A stretch of DNA of 64,000 bases. Origin: Stenotrophomonas indicatrix (GTDB taxonomy: Bacteria; Pseudomonadota; Gammaproteobacteria; Xanthomonadales; Xanthomonadaceae). The translations under genes were made by a program, and so were the position numbers. Under the pieces are notes generated by a model. That model did not search any database, had not been told where the DNA came from, and saw only the letters and a program-made list of their open reading frames with translations. The DNA lies in assembly GCA_041545745.1 (NCBI GenBank), contig CP168152.1, forward strand, positions 3,408,001-3,472,000, written 5' to 3'. Of the stretch, positions 9,299 to 19,680 are shown in pieces (position 1 is the stretch's first letter; each line of letters opens with the position of its first letter).

Positions 9299-11692
9299 CT
9301 ACCTGAGGACGTTGAACCGTACCTGCGTCCAGGCGCCGTCAGCGGCCAGCGCGGTCAACGTATGAGCCCCCGGATCGGCAAACTCGCGCTGCATCAGCTG
9401 CGCACCGCGCGTCTGCGCGATCCAGCGGCCATCCAGCAGCCAATCCACGGCCTGTTCGCTGCCCAATGCGCGCAGCTGCAGGCGTACACCGTGCTCGGCA
9501 TTCGGCGCACGCGCCAACGTCGCGCCCTCGTTGAGGCCATCGATATGCAGGGCCACACTGGCCTCACGACCATCGTCGCGGCAGTCCGCTGACAGCACGG
9601 GAAGCTGTGAGGCATCGCGCGTGGCCTTGGGCAGCCAGGGTGACAGCAGCGCCGGCCATCGCGCGATTTCACGCGCGACCTCTTCATGCGGTGCGCTGCA
9701 GTCAGCCGATACCCGCAGGCCGGTGCGCGCGTCGGCCAGATAACGTTGACGACCGGGCTGCCAACGCCGCGCGTCGCGCTCCGGGAACGTGGGCGGCGCC
9801 GCGCCGTCCAGCAGGTAGGCCGACAACCGTCGCTGGCAGAGCGCGGTGGGCAACGCTTCGGCCAGTTCACCGGTCGGCCAGCAGATGTCCGCCTGGGTCA
9901 CGCTGGCCGGCATCGGCACGGCCGCCGCATCGCCGCGCTGACGCGGCAGGCTGTCGACCACTTCGAACATCAGCGGCAACGCCGTGACCGCACCGTACTG
10001 GCCCGGCAAGGGCGTGCCATCGGGCCGCCCCACCCACACGCCCACGGTGTAGTGGCGGGTACTGCCGATCGCCCACGCATCGCGGTAGCCATAGCTGGTA
10101 CCGGTCTTCCAGGCCACGCGCGGCCGCCCGCCAACGTCGAACGTGCCAACGCCATAGCCCGGGCGCGGATTCGATTCCAGCATCTCGCGCACGATCCAGC
10201 TGGCACCAGGCGAAGCCAGCCGGCGCTCGATCATCGGTTCGTCATCGGTGTAGCGCACGCGGCCGGCAATGCCGTTGCGGTTGAGCGCAGCGAACGCACC
10301 GACCAGGTCTTCCAGCCGCGCGCCGGTACCGCCGAGGATCAGCGACAGATTGGGCGAACTGCCCGGCGGGAAGCGCAACTGGATGCCGGCGTGCGACAGG
10401 CGTGCGGCGAAGCGTGCCGCACCTACCCGCTGCAGCAGATCGACCGACGGCACGTTCAGCGACAGACGCAGGGCACTGGCGGCGCTGATCGGTCCGTTGA
10501 AGGCCATGTCGAAATTGCCTGGCCGGTAGTTGCCGAAACTCTGCGGTGCATCCACCAGCAGGCTCTCGGAATGGATCAGGCCATCATCGAGTGCCATCGC
10601 GTACAGGAACGGCTTCAGCGTGGAGCCCGGGGAACGCCAGGCCTGCACCATGTCCACGTGACCCAGCCGTTGCCGATCACCGAAAGACAGCGTGCCGACG
10701 TACGCACGCGCCTGCAAGGTCTGGTTGTCGACCACCAGCAGCGCCGCCGAGGTGCGCTCGGGCAGCGTGGAGAAATAGCTGGCGACGCGCTCTTCCAGGG
10801 TGCGCTGCAGGCCGATGTCGATGCTGCTCTGGATCCGTGCCTGCCCCGGATGCGCGGAGTGCAGGCGCTGGGCCAGCAATGCGGCATGCAGTGGCGGACG
10901 CAGCGAGCGTGCAACCACGTTCTCGATGCGCGCATCTTCCACTTCGTCCGGCGTCCACGCGCCGAGCTCGGCCATGCGCGCCAGCACCTTGTCGCGTGCC
11001 TTCTGTGCCGCTTCGGGATGGCGGTCCGGGCGCAGCCGGCTGGGGGCCTGTGGCAGCACCGCCAGCAGTGCGGCCTCGGCATGCGAGAGCTGTGCGGCCG
11101 GTTTGCCCAGATAGGCCCAGCTGGCCGCTTCCACGCCCTCGATGGTGCCACCGTAGGGCGCGCGCTCCAGATACAACGCGAGGATCTCGCGCTTGGACAG
11201 GTGCACTTCCAGCTGCAGTGCACGCAGCATCTGTTTCAGCTTGCCCCAGGGGGTGCGTGTATGCGGATCCAGAATGCGCGCGACCTGCATGGTCAGGGTC
11301 GAGCCCCCGGAGACGATGCGGCCACCGCGCAGCAACTGCCCGCTGGCACGCAGGATCGCCAGCGGATTGATGCCCGGGTGCTGCCAGAACCAGCGATCCT
11401 CGTAGGTCAGCAGCGCCTGCAGGTACAGCGGCGAAACGCTGTCGACCGACGCCGGATAGCGCCACACGCCCTCGGCGTCGGCGAACGCACGCAACGGGCT
11501 GCCGTCAGCGGCAACCACCAGCGTGCTGGTGTCGCGTTGCCTGGGCAACGGCGGCGGGAAGGCGAAATCCAGCACCAGCAGCAGCGCCAGCAAGGCAGCG
11601 GTGCCCCAGCGCAGCCATGGCCACAGCGGTTGCAGCCGCTGCCGCAGGCGCGGCAGCCGCGTTTTCAGCGATCCCACCTTCATCCACGGCAT
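9299..11692 (-). CDS. pbpC: Penicillin-binding protein 1C
   Basis: 797 residues, bifunctional class A PBP of the 1C type, anchored by one N-terminal membrane segment (LLALLLVLDFAF). The glycosyltransferase domain has the catalytic Glu at E98 (YEDRWFWQHPG) and SGGSTLTMQVAR. The transpeptidase domain has the active-site Ser at S357 (SPGSTLKPF), SLN in LRLSLNVPS, and the KTG triad at K529 (WKTGTSYG). A C-terminal BiPBP_C-type beta domain follows. It lies 40 nt downstream of the alpha-2-macroglobulin gene, the same pairing as yfhM-pbpC in E. coli, so both are probably co-transcribed. Its stop codon lies at a GTAG repeat edge. An alternative start, ATG at 11683, is three codons in. Confidence 0.96.
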   Translation of the reverse strand: MPWMKVGSLKTRLPRLRQRLQPLWPWLRWGTAALLALLLVLDFAFPPPLPRQRDTSTLVVAADGSPLRAFADAEGVWRYPASVDSVSPLYLQALLTYEDRWFWQHPGINPLAILRASGQLLRGGRIVSGGSTLTMQVARILDPHTRTPWGKLKQMLRALQLEVHLSKREILALYLERAPYGGTIEGVEAASWAYLGKPAAQLSHAEAALLAVLPQAPSRLRPDRHPEAAQKARDKVLARMAELGAWTPDEVEDARIENVVARSLRPPLHAALLAQRLHSAHPGQARIQSSIDIGLQRTLEERVASYFSTLPERTSAALLVVDNQTLQARAYVGTLSFGDRQRLGHVDMVQAWRSPGSTLKPFLYAMALDDGLIHSESLLVDAPQSFGNYRPGNFDMAFNGPISAASALRLSLNVPSVDLLQRVGAARFAARLSHAGIQLRFPPGSSPNLSLILGGTGARLEDLVGAFAALNRNGIAGRVRYTDDEPMIERRLASPGASWIVREMLESNPRPGYGVGTFDVGGRPRVAWKTGTSYGYRDAWAIGSTRHYTVGVWVGRPDGTPLPGQYGAVTALPLMFEVVDSLPRQRGDAAAVPMPASVTQADICWPTGELAEALPTALCQRRLSAYLLDGAAPPTFPERDARRWQPGRQRYLADARTGLRVSADCSAPHEEVAREIARWPALLSPWLPKATRDASQLPVLSADCRDDGREASVALHIDGLNEGATLARAPNAEHGVRLQLRALGSEQAVDWLLDGRWIAQTRGAQLMQREFADPGAHTLTALAADGAWTQVRFNVLR

Positions 11693-11732
11693 CCAGTGGG
11701 ACGGGCCGCGCCGTCGCGGCCCGTCCGCACGG

Positions 11733-14700
11733 TCACGGCTGTACCACCGTCAACGTGGTCGGGTTGCTGCGGCCGACGCCACGCAGCTGCGGCCGGTACA
11801 TGTCCTCCACCAGCGGCGGCGGCACGGTGTAGGTGCCCGGGGTGACCGCACGCACCAGATAGAACACATTGGCCTTGCTGCCACGCGAGAGCTTCAGCGC
11901 CGCCACGTAGCGGTCATCGCGGAACTCTTCGTGCTTGGTATCGGCCGCTTCGCTGCGGTCGCTGATGGTGATGCCATCCACCACCACATCGGCCCACTGC
12001 TTGGCATCGCCCAGGTTGAGGTTCTCGATCTCCAGGCCCGCCGGCAGCAGATCGGTCAGCAACGCATCGGGCATCTCGCTGTCGGCGGTGACGGTGACGC
12101 GCACGATCAGCGCTTCACCCTCCTTCAGCGGACGCGGCGACCAGGGCTTGCCATCGGTGCCGAAGTAACTGCGCTCCACGCCGATCACGCTGTTGTCCGG
12201 CGCCGGTGCGCTGCGCGGAATGCCGGCCACGTCGATGCTGGCGAACATCGGCGGCTGTCCCTGCGGGGTGAAGCGCACGCCCGCGGCCAGCTGTCCTGCA
12301 TCGAAGTTGCGGCCAAACAGCTTGCGCTCGCCGATGGCTTCGGTGCTGCCACCGATCACCAGTTCGCCGGCCACCAGTGCCTTCTGGTTGGCGGCCAGTG
12401 CCTTGCCGAGGCGGGCGATGGCCACCTGTTCCTGCGTGCTCAGCCACATCCACCCGCTGCTGCGGCGCGCATCCAGGCCACGGCCAAGATCGACCGCGCG
12501 TGCATCCCACGCCGGCTTGGCCAGCTTGTTCTCGTGGGTCAGCGCGATCATCAGCGCATCATCACGTACGGCACTGCCGTAGTCGCCGAAGTACGAGGGG
12601 CGTTCGCTGCTGGACTTGGCGAAGCCGGCCGCAAGAGCGGCCTGGCCACGCTTGGCATCGCCCTGCAGCGACAGCGCCACGCCCAGGTGCACCAGCGAAA
12701 GGCCACCGACGGCCTTGCTGCGTTCGTTGTCGTACAGCGTGCGCAGCGTACCCAGCGGCGCGCGGTTGACGCGGGCCAGCACGTAACCCGAGTACGCCTG
12801 GTTGGCGAACTTCAGGCTCTCGCGTTTTTCCTGGCCATAGAACTGGTTACCACCGGACAGCAGGTCTTCGCTCAGGCGGTTCAGCGCCTTCTGCAGCACG
12901 TTGTCCGGCACCGCGAAACCACCGTCCTTGGCATCGAGCAGGAACTCGGCGATATACGGCGTCAGCCACGGGTTCACGTAGCCGTCGTCACCCCACATCG
13001 AGAAGTTGCCGTTGGCCACCTGCATCGATGCCAGGCGACCGAACGCACCTTCCATGCGCTCGCGACGGGTCTTCGCGTCCAGGCCGTCAGCGCCGAGCAT
13101 GGACGACGTGGCCTGGTCCAGGATCAGCGCGGCGTAGCCCTTGCTGGTGGTCTGTTCGGCACAGCCGTACGGGTAGTTCAGCGCGCCCTGCAGCGCGCTG
13201 GCGAACGGAATCGGCGGCAGCGGGCTGACCAGCAGGCGGGCATTGACCGATTCGGACATCAGCCCATCCATCAGGCTGCCATCCAGGCTTACCGCCGCCA
13301 GCGGATCGAGCGTGCGCACCTGCGAACGCAGCACCTGCGGCCACGCCGCGCGTACCGGCAGATCGTAGCGGCGGTCGGCCTTGAAGCCGTTGCCATCCAC
13401 ACGCACGCGCACCTTGGCCACGCTGTGGCCCTCGCGCGCGGACAACGGGAAACTCAACGTGGTCTTGGCATCAGCATTGAGCTGCACGCTGCGCGTGCCC
13501 TCGCTCAGGCTCAGCGGGCCTTCGCTGTCAACGCGCACATTGAACTGACCCGGCTTGCCGGTGAAGTTCTGCACGTCCAGGGTGACGGTGCTGCGGTCGC
13601 CCGGGGCGAGCACGCGCGGCATGCTGGCCTCGGCCAGGATCGGCGCGCGCACCACGGTTTCCACATCGCGCTTGCCGTACTGGTCATCGCTGTAGACCAG
13701 CGCCGACACACGCAGGGTGCCGTTGAAATCCGGCACCTTCAGGCGGATGCGGGCAATGCCCTTGGCATCGAGCTGCACCGGGCCGGAGAAAAGATCCACG
13801 GTCTGCACGCGCGCGGTCGGCCGCTTGGCCTGCGGCAACGCCTGCAGCGCCATGTCGCCGCCGAACTTCAACTTGCCACTGCTGCCGTCGAAGCTCTCGA
13901 TCACCCGGCTGTAGATGTCATAGGCATCGATGCCAAGGCGGCGTTGGGCAAAGAAGTGTGCGCCGGCATCGGGCACCGGGAAGCGGGTGATGTTGAGAAT
14001 GCCCACGTCCACAGCCGACACCGTGACGTGCGCGGTCTTGCCGGCCAGCTGCGGTGCGCTGACCGTCACCGGCAGGTCCTGCTCCGGTCGCATCTGCTTG
14101 GGTGCGGCCAGGCCGACGGCCACGGTGCGGCCCTTGCGGTCCATCGGCACGTGCACCACGCCTACGGCACGGGCGGGAGTGATCTTGCTCGGCGCACTGC
14201 CACCGCGGAACACCAGCGCGGTGATGTAGACGTCGTGGCGCTCCCAATCGGCGGTGACCGGGATCTTGTAGGTGGCACCGGGCTTGGCGTCGATGTCCTG
14301 CACGTACAGCATGCGGTCGGTCTCGACCATCAGCACGCCCTTGCCGGCGTGCGGCGGGGTCACCGTCACTTCCAGGGTATCGCCGGCCTTGTAGCCGGTC
14401 TTGTCCAGGCCCAGCTTGACCTTGTCCGGGCGGGCATCGAGGCCACGGTTGTCATCGCCCCAGCTCCAGCCGGCGCGGAACGGATAGCGGCTGGTCAGGC
14501 CGGTGGACGGATCGAACACGTCCACCCGGTACTCGCCCCACTCCACCGGGAAGTCGAAGGCCACCGCGCTGCCGCCGGCATCGACGGTACGGGTTTCCTT
14601 GTTTTCGAAGCGGCGGGTGAAATCGTAATCCCAGCGGTTGTCGTTGAAGGTCCAGTGGTAGTCGCGCAGCTCGCGCACCAGGGTGATCTTCAGGCCCTTG

Positions 14701-16655
14701 GCCGGCTGCGGCTTGCCGTCCGCATCCACGCGCATCAGTTCAAAGCGCGCGTTGCCGTTGGAATCAGCACCGTCGTTCGGATTGAACAACGGGCGCACGC
14801 CGACCAGTGCGGCGGCCGGCCACACCACCCGTTTCAGGGTGCGGGTGACCGTGCGGCCACCGGTTTCATACAGGCTGCCGGACAGCACCACCGCGATCGG
14901 CGCCTTCGCTTTGACCGCTTCTTCCGGCAATGACACGTCTTCGCGCAGCTGGCCATTGGCCGGCAGCGTGGTGTCGATCACATCCTTGGCTTCGCGCGGC
15001 AGCTGCAGGGTCGGGTCGCCGAAGAAGTAACCCGGCAAGCCCTCCACCGGCTTCTGTTCGGCGGCCACCGCCATGCGCGCGGTGAAGCGGTTGCCATCGG
15101 CCGGGGCACCGTACAGATAGGCGCCGTTGGCCTGCAGGCGCAGGTCTTCACCCGGCTTCAGGGTCTTCTGCGCGCTGTCCAGGTCCAGCTTCATGCGCTC
15201 GGGCAGGAACTCCTCGATGCGCAGGGTCATGCCCTGGATCGCTTCCTTGCTGGCCGGGTCGGTGCGGAACTCGACCTGCCAGCGCCCGGTCGGCGCCTCG
15301 GCGGGAATGGTCTGCTCGAAGTTGATGTAGCCCTGTTCGCCCGGTTGCACGCGGGTTTCGCGGAAGGTCTTGCCGTCGGGCTGCTTCAGGCGCAGGAACA
15401 CCGGCTGGGCGCTTTTACCAGGCCCGCCGACCGGCTTGCCGTCGTTGTCACGCAGCAGCGCCGACAGGCGCACCGTCTCACCCGGGCGGTACAGGTCGCG
15501 GCCCGACCAGGCGTAGACATCGAACCAGGCGTTGTCACGGCCGGCCACGGCGAACTCGCTCAGGTCCAGCGCGGGCTGGTTGAAGGGCAGGAAGCTGGTG
15601 TCCTTGCCACTGCTGGCCACCAGCACGTGGGTGGCATCCAGGGTGTAGTTCAGCAGCGCATTGCCGTTGCTGTCGGTGCTGCCCTTCAGCACCACCTCGC
15701 CCTTGGCATCGAGCACGCGCAGGTCGATACCCTTCAGCGATGCACCGTCCTTCAGCGCGGCGGTATGGACGAACAGCTTGTCCTTGTACGCGCGGGTGTG
15801 CAGGCCGATGTCGCTGACCGAGAAGAACGCGGTATCGAACTCACCCTCGTAGTCACCGGTGCGCTTGAGCAGGGCGAAATACAGCCCCGGCTCCTGCAGC
15901 TCCTTGATGTCCTGGGTCGGCAGGTAGGTCAGCACCCGCTCGTTCTGCTTGCCACCCAGAATGAAGCGGTTGACGTAGACCGGCTCGGCCAGCTTGTTGA
16001 TCGGGCTGCGCTCGTAGTCGCTGCTCAGCTCCCAGCTGCCACGGCGACCGCCGCGCTGGTACTGGCTGAAGAAGGTCGGCAGGTCCTTTTCGCGCACGCG
16101 CAAGAACTCGACGTCGACTTCCGGCACGTTCACCGACACCACCGGCAGGCCACGGCTGTCCTTGGCCGGCAACACACTGCCCTGCGAGGCGAAACCGGCT
16201 ACCGGCTTCAGCTCGCCGCTGAACACCTTCTGCTTCAGTTCCTTGCCCAGGCGGCTGCCATCGGCGGCCAGCAGGTCCGGCGAGACCACCAGGCTGAATT
16301 CCTTGCCGGCTTCGACGAAGGGGTAGCGCAGGGTCAGGCCGTCGTCGGACAGCGTCCAGCTGCTGTCATCGTTGCCGACTTTCTCTTCGAAGCGCACCAG
16401 CTTGTCGAAGTCCTGGGTGCCGACCAACGGGCGCGAGAACTCCAGCGCCAGCGACAGGCCTTCACTCTTCTGGTCCGGGTAGGCACGCAGCAGGGTGAAC
16501 TCCTTCACCTGCTCGGCCTTGGTGGCGATGGCTTCGCCGCTGGCCTTTGGCAGCTGCCCGCTGTCGTTGCGGCAACCGGCCAGGCCCAGCAACAGGCCTC
16601 CTGCCAGCACTGCTGCCGTCCATCCCCACCGCATCCGCCGTGCCGGACCGCTCAT
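11733..16655 (-). CDS. Bacterial alpha-2-macroglobulin lipoprotein (YfhM type)
   Basis: 1640 residues. The N-terminus ends in the lipobox GLAGC with the lipidated Cys at C28. The body is a chain of MG domains, and the thioester motif GCAEQ has its cysteine at C1165. The thioester traps attacking proteases by covalent linkage; bacterial members guard the periplasm after envelope breach and are associated with PBP1C. This is the thioester-bearing, long form (MagA/YfhM-like), not the thioester-less YfaS form that goes with different genes. The residue after the lipidated Cys is Arg rather than Asp, consistent with outer-membrane sorting by Lol. First gene of a two-gene unit with pbpC. Confidence 0.95.
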   Translation of the reverse strand: MSGPARRMRWGWTAAVLAGGLLLGLAGCRNDSGQLPKASGEAIATKAEQVKEFTLLRAYPDQKSEGLSLALEFSRPLVGTQDFDKLVRFEEKVGNDDSSWTLSDDGLTLRYPFVEAGKEFSLVVSPDLLAADGSRLGKELKQKVFSGELKPVAGFASQGSVLPAKDSRGLPVVSVNVPEVDVEFLRVREKDLPTFFSQYQRGGRRGSWELSSDYERSPINKLAEPVYVNRFILGGKQNERVLTYLPTQDIKELQEPGLYFALLKRTGDYEGEFDTAFFSVSDIGLHTRAYKDKLFVHTAALKDGASLKGIDLRVLDAKGEVVLKGSTDSNGNALLNYTLDATHVLVASSGKDTSFLPFNQPALDLSEFAVAGRDNAWFDVYAWSGRDLYRPGETVRLSALLRDNDGKPVGGPGKSAQPVFLRLKQPDGKTFRETRVQPGEQGYINFEQTIPAEAPTGRWQVEFRTDPASKEAIQGMTLRIEEFLPERMKLDLDSAQKTLKPGEDLRLQANGAYLYGAPADGNRFTARMAVAAEQKPVEGLPGYFFGDPTLQLPREAKDVIDTTLPANGQLREDVSLPEEAVKAKAPIAVVLSGSLYETGGRTVTRTLKRVVWPAAALVGVRPLFNPNDGADSNGNARFELMRVDADGKPQPAKGLKITLVRELRDYHWTFNDNRWDYDFTRRFENKETRTVDAGGSAVAFDFPVEWGEYRVDVFDPSTGLTSRYPFRAGWSWGDDNRGLDARPDKVKLGLDKTGYKAGDTLEVTVTPPHAGKGVLMVETDRMLYVQDIDAKPGATYKIPVTADWERHDVYITALVFRGGSAPSKITPARAVGVVHVPMDRKGRTVAVGLAAPKQMRPEQDLPVTVSAPQLAGKTAHVTVSAVDVGILNITRFPVPDAGAHFFAQRRLGIDAYDIYSRVIESFDGSSGKLKFGGDMALQALPQAKRPTARVQTVDLFSGPVQLDAKGIARIRLKVPDFNGTLRVSALVYSDDQYGKRDVETVVRAPILAEASMPRVLAPGDRSTVTLDVQNFTGKPGQFNVRVDSEGPLSLSEGTRSVQLNADAKTTLSFPLSAREGHSVAKVRVRVDGNGFKADRRYDLPVRAAWPQVLRSQVRTLDPLAAVSLDGSLMDGLMSESVNARLLVSPLPPIPFASALQGALNYPYGCAEQTTSKGYAALILDQATSSMLGADGLDAKTRRERMEGAFGRLASMQVANGNFSMWGDDGYVNPWLTPYIAEFLLDAKDGGFAVPDNVLQKALNRLSEDLLSGGNQFYGQEKRESLKFANQAYSGYVLARVNRAPLGTLRTLYDNERSKAVGGLSLVHLGVALSLQGDAKRGQAALAAGFAKSSSERPSYFGDYGSAVRDDALMIALTHENKLAKPAWDARAVDLGRGLDARRSSGWMWLSTQEQVAIARLGKALAANQKALVAGELVIGGSTEAIGERKLFGRNFDAGQLAAGVRFTPQGQPPMFASIDVAGIPRSAPAPDNSVIGVERSYFGTDGKPWSPRPLKEGEALIVRVTVTADSEMPDALLTDLLPAGLEIENLNLGDAKQWADVVVDGITISDRSEAADTKHEEFRDDRYVAALKLSRGSKANVFYLVRAVTPGTYTVPPPLVEDMYRPQLRGVGRSNPTTLTVVQP

Positions 16656-16736
16656 GTCGTCACTCCTTGATCGAGGTGCCCATTATAGGGCCGCCGCGTC
16701 AAGGCGTTGACGCCGGGCACCCGGTACCGGAAACCC

Positions 16737-16814
16737 GGTAGGTGCCAACCTTGGTTGGCGCTGTGCGTCACGCATCCGCTGCCGGCGCTGTGCCAACCAA
16801 GGTTGGCATCTACC
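16737..16814. repeat. Inverted pair of SMAG palindromes
   Basis: GGTAGGTGCCAACCTTGG (from 16737) and, in opposite orientation, GCCAACCAAGGTTGGC ending in ATCTACC at 16814. The pair can fold on itself as one long hairpin, and lies between prpD and the macroglobulin gene. Confidence 0.85.
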
Positions 16815-16864
16815 AGGGCAGGTCCAGCGCGGGTGCCCGGTGGAGCATCGGAACGGGCCCCGCC

Positions 16865-18325
16865 CTACCCCGGCAGGTACAGGTCCACGTAGTCGGTCAC
16901 CGGCATCGCCGCCAGCGCCACCGGGTCCAGCGAGGCGGCCAGGATGCGCTGCTGCTGGGCGGTGGGGAAGCGGTGCGCCAGGTGCCGGCGGAACTTGTCC
17001 ATCAGCAGCGGGATACCCTCTTCGCGCCGGCGCGCGTGGCCCAGCGGGTACTCCACCAGCACCTCCGGCAGCGCGCTGCCGTCGTCGAAACGCACCTTCA
17101 GGCCGTTGGCGATGCTGCGCTTGTCCGGGTCCAGGTAGTCGGCACTGAGCTGCGGGTCTTCATGGCAGGCCATCTTCGCGCGCAGCGTGTCGATGCGCGG
17201 ATCGGCCGCCATGTCGTCCTCGTAGTCCTCGGCCACCAGCCGTCCATGCAGCAACGCGATGGCCACCATGTACTGCACGCAGTGGTCGCGGTCGGCGGGA
17301 TTATGCAACGGGCCCTGCTTGTCGATGATGCGGATGCAGGCTTCCTGGGTACGGATCGCGATGTGTTCGATGTCATTGGCCGTTCGCCCCTGCGCGCGCA
17401 GCTGCTGGTGCAGGATGATCGCCGCCTCCACCGCCGTCTGCCCGTGGAATTCGGCCGGGAAACTGATCTTGAACAGCACGTTCTCCATCACGTAGCTGCC
17501 GAAGGGGCGGCCGAGGGTCAGCGCCCGGCCATGCATCGATACCGCCTCGAAGCCCCAGGTCGGTGCACTGAGCACGCTGGGGTAGCCCATCTCGCCGGTG
17601 GCGGCCATCAGCGCCAGGCGCACGCCACGGCTGGTCGCATCACCGGCTGCCCAGCTCTTGCGCGAGCCGGTGTTGGGCGCATGCCGGTAGGTGCGCAGCG
17701 CCTGCCCGTCCACCCAGGCCAGCGACACCGCATTGAGCATGCGCTCGCGGTCCAACCCGAGCATCTGCGCGACAACGGCGGTGGTGGCCACCTTGACCAG
17801 CAGCACGTGGTCCAGACCAACGCGGTTGAAGGAGTTCTCCAGCGCCAACACGCCCTGGATCTCGTGCGCCTTGATCATCGCCAGCAGCACGTCGTGCACG
17901 GTCGGCGGTGGGCGCCGCAGCGCGGCTGCATTGCGGCCGAGCCAGTCGGCTACGGCGAGGATGCCACCGAGGTTGTCCGAAGGGTGACCCCATTCGGCGG
18001 CCAGCCAGGTGTCGTTGAAATCCAGCCAGCGCACCATCGCGCCGATGTTGAAAGCCGCCTGCACCGGATCCAGCACGAAGTTGGTGCCTGGCACGCGCGC
18101 GCCATTGGCCACGCTGATGCCCGGCACCAGCGGACCCAGCAGCTTGCTGCAGGCGGGGAAGGACAGCGCCTCCAGCCCGCAGCCAAGCGTGTCGAGCAGG
18201 CAGTGATGCGCAGTCTGGAACGCCAGCGGCGAATCGATGCGGGTGTCACGCACGTAGTCGACGATGTCCACCAGCAGCGCATCCCAGGCTGCATGCGCGT
18301 TGGATGGGGGGTGGCTGTTGGACAT
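16865..18325 (-). CDS. prpD: 2-methylcitrate dehydratase PrpD
   Basis: 486 residues, MmgE/PrpD family, iron-sulfur independent. It dehydrates 2-methylcitrate to 2-methyl-cis-aconitate in the propionate-degrading methylcitrate cycle. Family blocks seen include [52 protein letters not shown] and [14 protein letters not shown]. An upstream TTG in frame (18373) is less likely than the ATG used, which has GAGGAGA-like purines ahead of it. It is the last gene of the prp operon. The operon also has acnD-prpF, which does the same step, so PrpD is apparently redundant. Confidence 0.96.
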   Translation of the reverse strand: MSNSHPPSNAHAAWDALLVDIVDYVRDTRIDSPLAFQTAHHCLLDTLGCGLEALSFPACSKLLGPLVPGISVANGARVPGTNFVLDPVQAAFNIGAMVRWLDFNDTWLAAEWGHPSDNLGGILAVADWLGRNAAALRRPPPTVHDVLLAMIKAHEIQGVLALENSFNRVGLDHVLLVKVATTAVVAQMLGLDRERMLNAVSLAWVDGQALRTYRHAPNTGSRKSWAAGDATSRGVRLALMAATGEMGYPSVLSAPTWGFEAVSMHGRALTLGRPFGSYVMENVLFKISFPAEFHGQTAVEAAIILHQQLRAQGRTANDIEHIAIRTQEACIRIIDKQGPLHNPADRDHCVQYMVAIALLHGRLVAEDYEDDMAADPRIDTLRAKMACHEDPQLSADYLDPDKRSIANGLKVRFDDGSALPEVLVEYPLGHARRREEGIPLLMDKFRRHLAHRFPTAQQQRILAASLDPVALAAMPVTDYVDLYLPG

Positions 18326-18368
18326 CGTTCGGTCTCCTCGTTGGGGTGCACGGTTGCCCGTGCACCAT

Positions 18369-18444
18369 GCCAACCAAGGTTGGCATCTACCAAAGCAATC
18401 GGTCTCCGCGGCCCGGCAGTCGCCAACCTTGGTTGGCGTTTACC
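18369..18444. repeat. SMAG palindromes between prpF and prpD
   Basis: GCCAACCAAGGTTGGCATCTACC near 18370-18392 and GCCAACCTTGGTTGGCGTTTACC near 18421-18443. They are inside the prp transcription unit, so they would appear in the mRNA as hairpins separating prpD from the upstream genes. Confidence 0.8.
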
Positions 18445-18450
18445 AGAGCA

Positions 18451-19629
18451 TCACTCGGCTGGCACCCGCACCTTGCCTTCCATCAGTACGCGGGCGCTGC
18501 GGCTCATGATGGCCTTGGCCACCGTCCACTGACCGTCAACGAGGGCTGCCTGCGCTCCCACGCGCAACGTGCCTGACGGGTGCCCGAAGGTAACGGCCTC
18601 ACGCTCGCCGCCACCGGCCGCACGATTGACCAGCGTGCCGGGGATGGCCGCAGCGGTACCGATCGCCACTGCAGCGGTACCCATCATCGCGTGGTGCAGC
18701 TTGCCCATCGACAGCGCGCGTGCATGCAGATCGATGTCCGCAGCCGAAATCGCCTTGCCGCTGGACGACACATAGTCCTGCGCGGGAGCGACGAAAGCCA
18801 CCTTCGGCGTGTGCTGGCGGGTCGCCGCATCTTCCAGCGTCCGGATCAGGCCCATGCGCAATGCACCATGGGCACGAATCTTCTCGAAGCGCTCCAGCGC
18901 CGCCTTGTCTTCGTTGATCGCCGGCTGCAGTTCGGTGCCGGTGTAACCGAGGTCGGCAGCGTTGAGAAAGATGGTGGGGATGCCGGCGGTGATCATCGTC
19001 ACCTCGAAAGTGCCCACGCCCGGCACGTCCAGCGTATCGACCAGGTTGCCGGTGGGGAACATCGCGCCAGCATCGCCATCGTCGGACGGGTCGATGAATT
19101 CCAGCTGGATCTCGGCCGCTGGGAAGGTCACGCCATCCAGTTCGAAATCGCCGTTCTCCTGCACTTGCCCATCGCGCATCGGCACGTGGGCGATGATGGT
19201 CTTGCCGATGTTGGCCTGCCAGATGCGCACGGTGCACAGGCCATCGCGCGGCACCCGCGCTGGATCGATCAGGCCGTTGGCGATGGCGAACGGGCCGACG
19301 GCGGTGCTGAGATTGCCGCAGTTGCCGCTCCAGTCGACGAATGCCGTGTCGATCGAGACCTGACCGTACAGATAGTCGACGTCGTGATCCGGCACGGAAG
19401 CCGTGGAGATGATCACGCACTTGCTGGTGCTGGAGGTGGCGCCGCCCATGCCGTCGGTCTGCTTGCCGTACGGGTCGGGCGAACCGATCACACGCATCAG
19501 CAGGGCATCGCGCGCGGCGCCCGGCACCTGTGCGGCTTCGGGTAGGTCCTGCAGGCGGAAGAACACGCCCTTGCTGGTGCCGCCGCGCATGTAGGTGGCG
19601 GGAATACGGAGTTGCGGGAGAAATGCCAT
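18451..19629 (-). CDS. prpF: PrpF, AcnD-associated isomerase
   Basis: 392 residues. Family signature PATYMRGGTSKGVFFR at the N-terminus, then GGATSSTSKCVIIS and DWSGNCGNLSTAVGPFAI. PrpF has a diaminopimelate-epimerase-like fold and isomerises the product of AcnD (trans- to cis-2-methylaconitate), so that AcnD can replace PrpD. It directly follows acnD in the operon with a 51-nt gap that holds a hairpin. Confidence 0.95.
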   Translation of the reverse strand: MAFLPQLRIPATYMRGGTSKGVFFRLQDLPEAAQVPGAARDALLMRVIGSPDPYGKQTDGMGGATSSTSKCVIISTASVPDHDVDYLYGQVSIDTAFVDWSGNCGNLSTAVGPFAIANGLIDPARVPRDGLCTVRIWQANIGKTIIAHVPMRDGQVQENGDFELDGVTFPAAEIQLEFIDPSDDGDAGAMFPTGNLVDTLDVPGVGTFEVTMITAGIPTIFLNAADLGYTGTELQPAINEDKAALERFEKIRAHGALRMGLIRTLEDAATRQHTPKVAFVAPAQDYVSSSGKAISAADIDLHARALSMGKLHHAMMGTAAVAIGTAAAIPGTLVNRAAGGGEREAVTFGHPSGTLRVGAQAALVDGQWTVAKAIMSRSARVLMEGKVRVPAE

Positions 19630-19651
19630 GGATCGGTTCCTTGCAATGAAA

Positions 19652-19673
19652 GACGGCCCGTTGCCGGGCCGTC
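19652..19673 (-). terminator. Intercistronic hairpin between acnD and prpF
   Basis: GACGGCCCG pairs with CGGGCCGTC around a TTGC loop and is followed on the minus strand by CTTTC. It is terminator-like but weak, and probably tunes expression or stabilises the upstream mRNA inside the prp operon. Confidence 0.55.
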
Positions 19674-19680
19674 GGATGTC

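Noticed and set aside
11523..14933. Plus-strand open frame of over 1100 codons opposite the macroglobulin gene
   Set aside because: Low-complexity His/Arg/Gln/Ala-rich translation typical of the antisense of GC-rich genes; no motif, no ribosome-binding site, and the opposite strand has a clear protein family.
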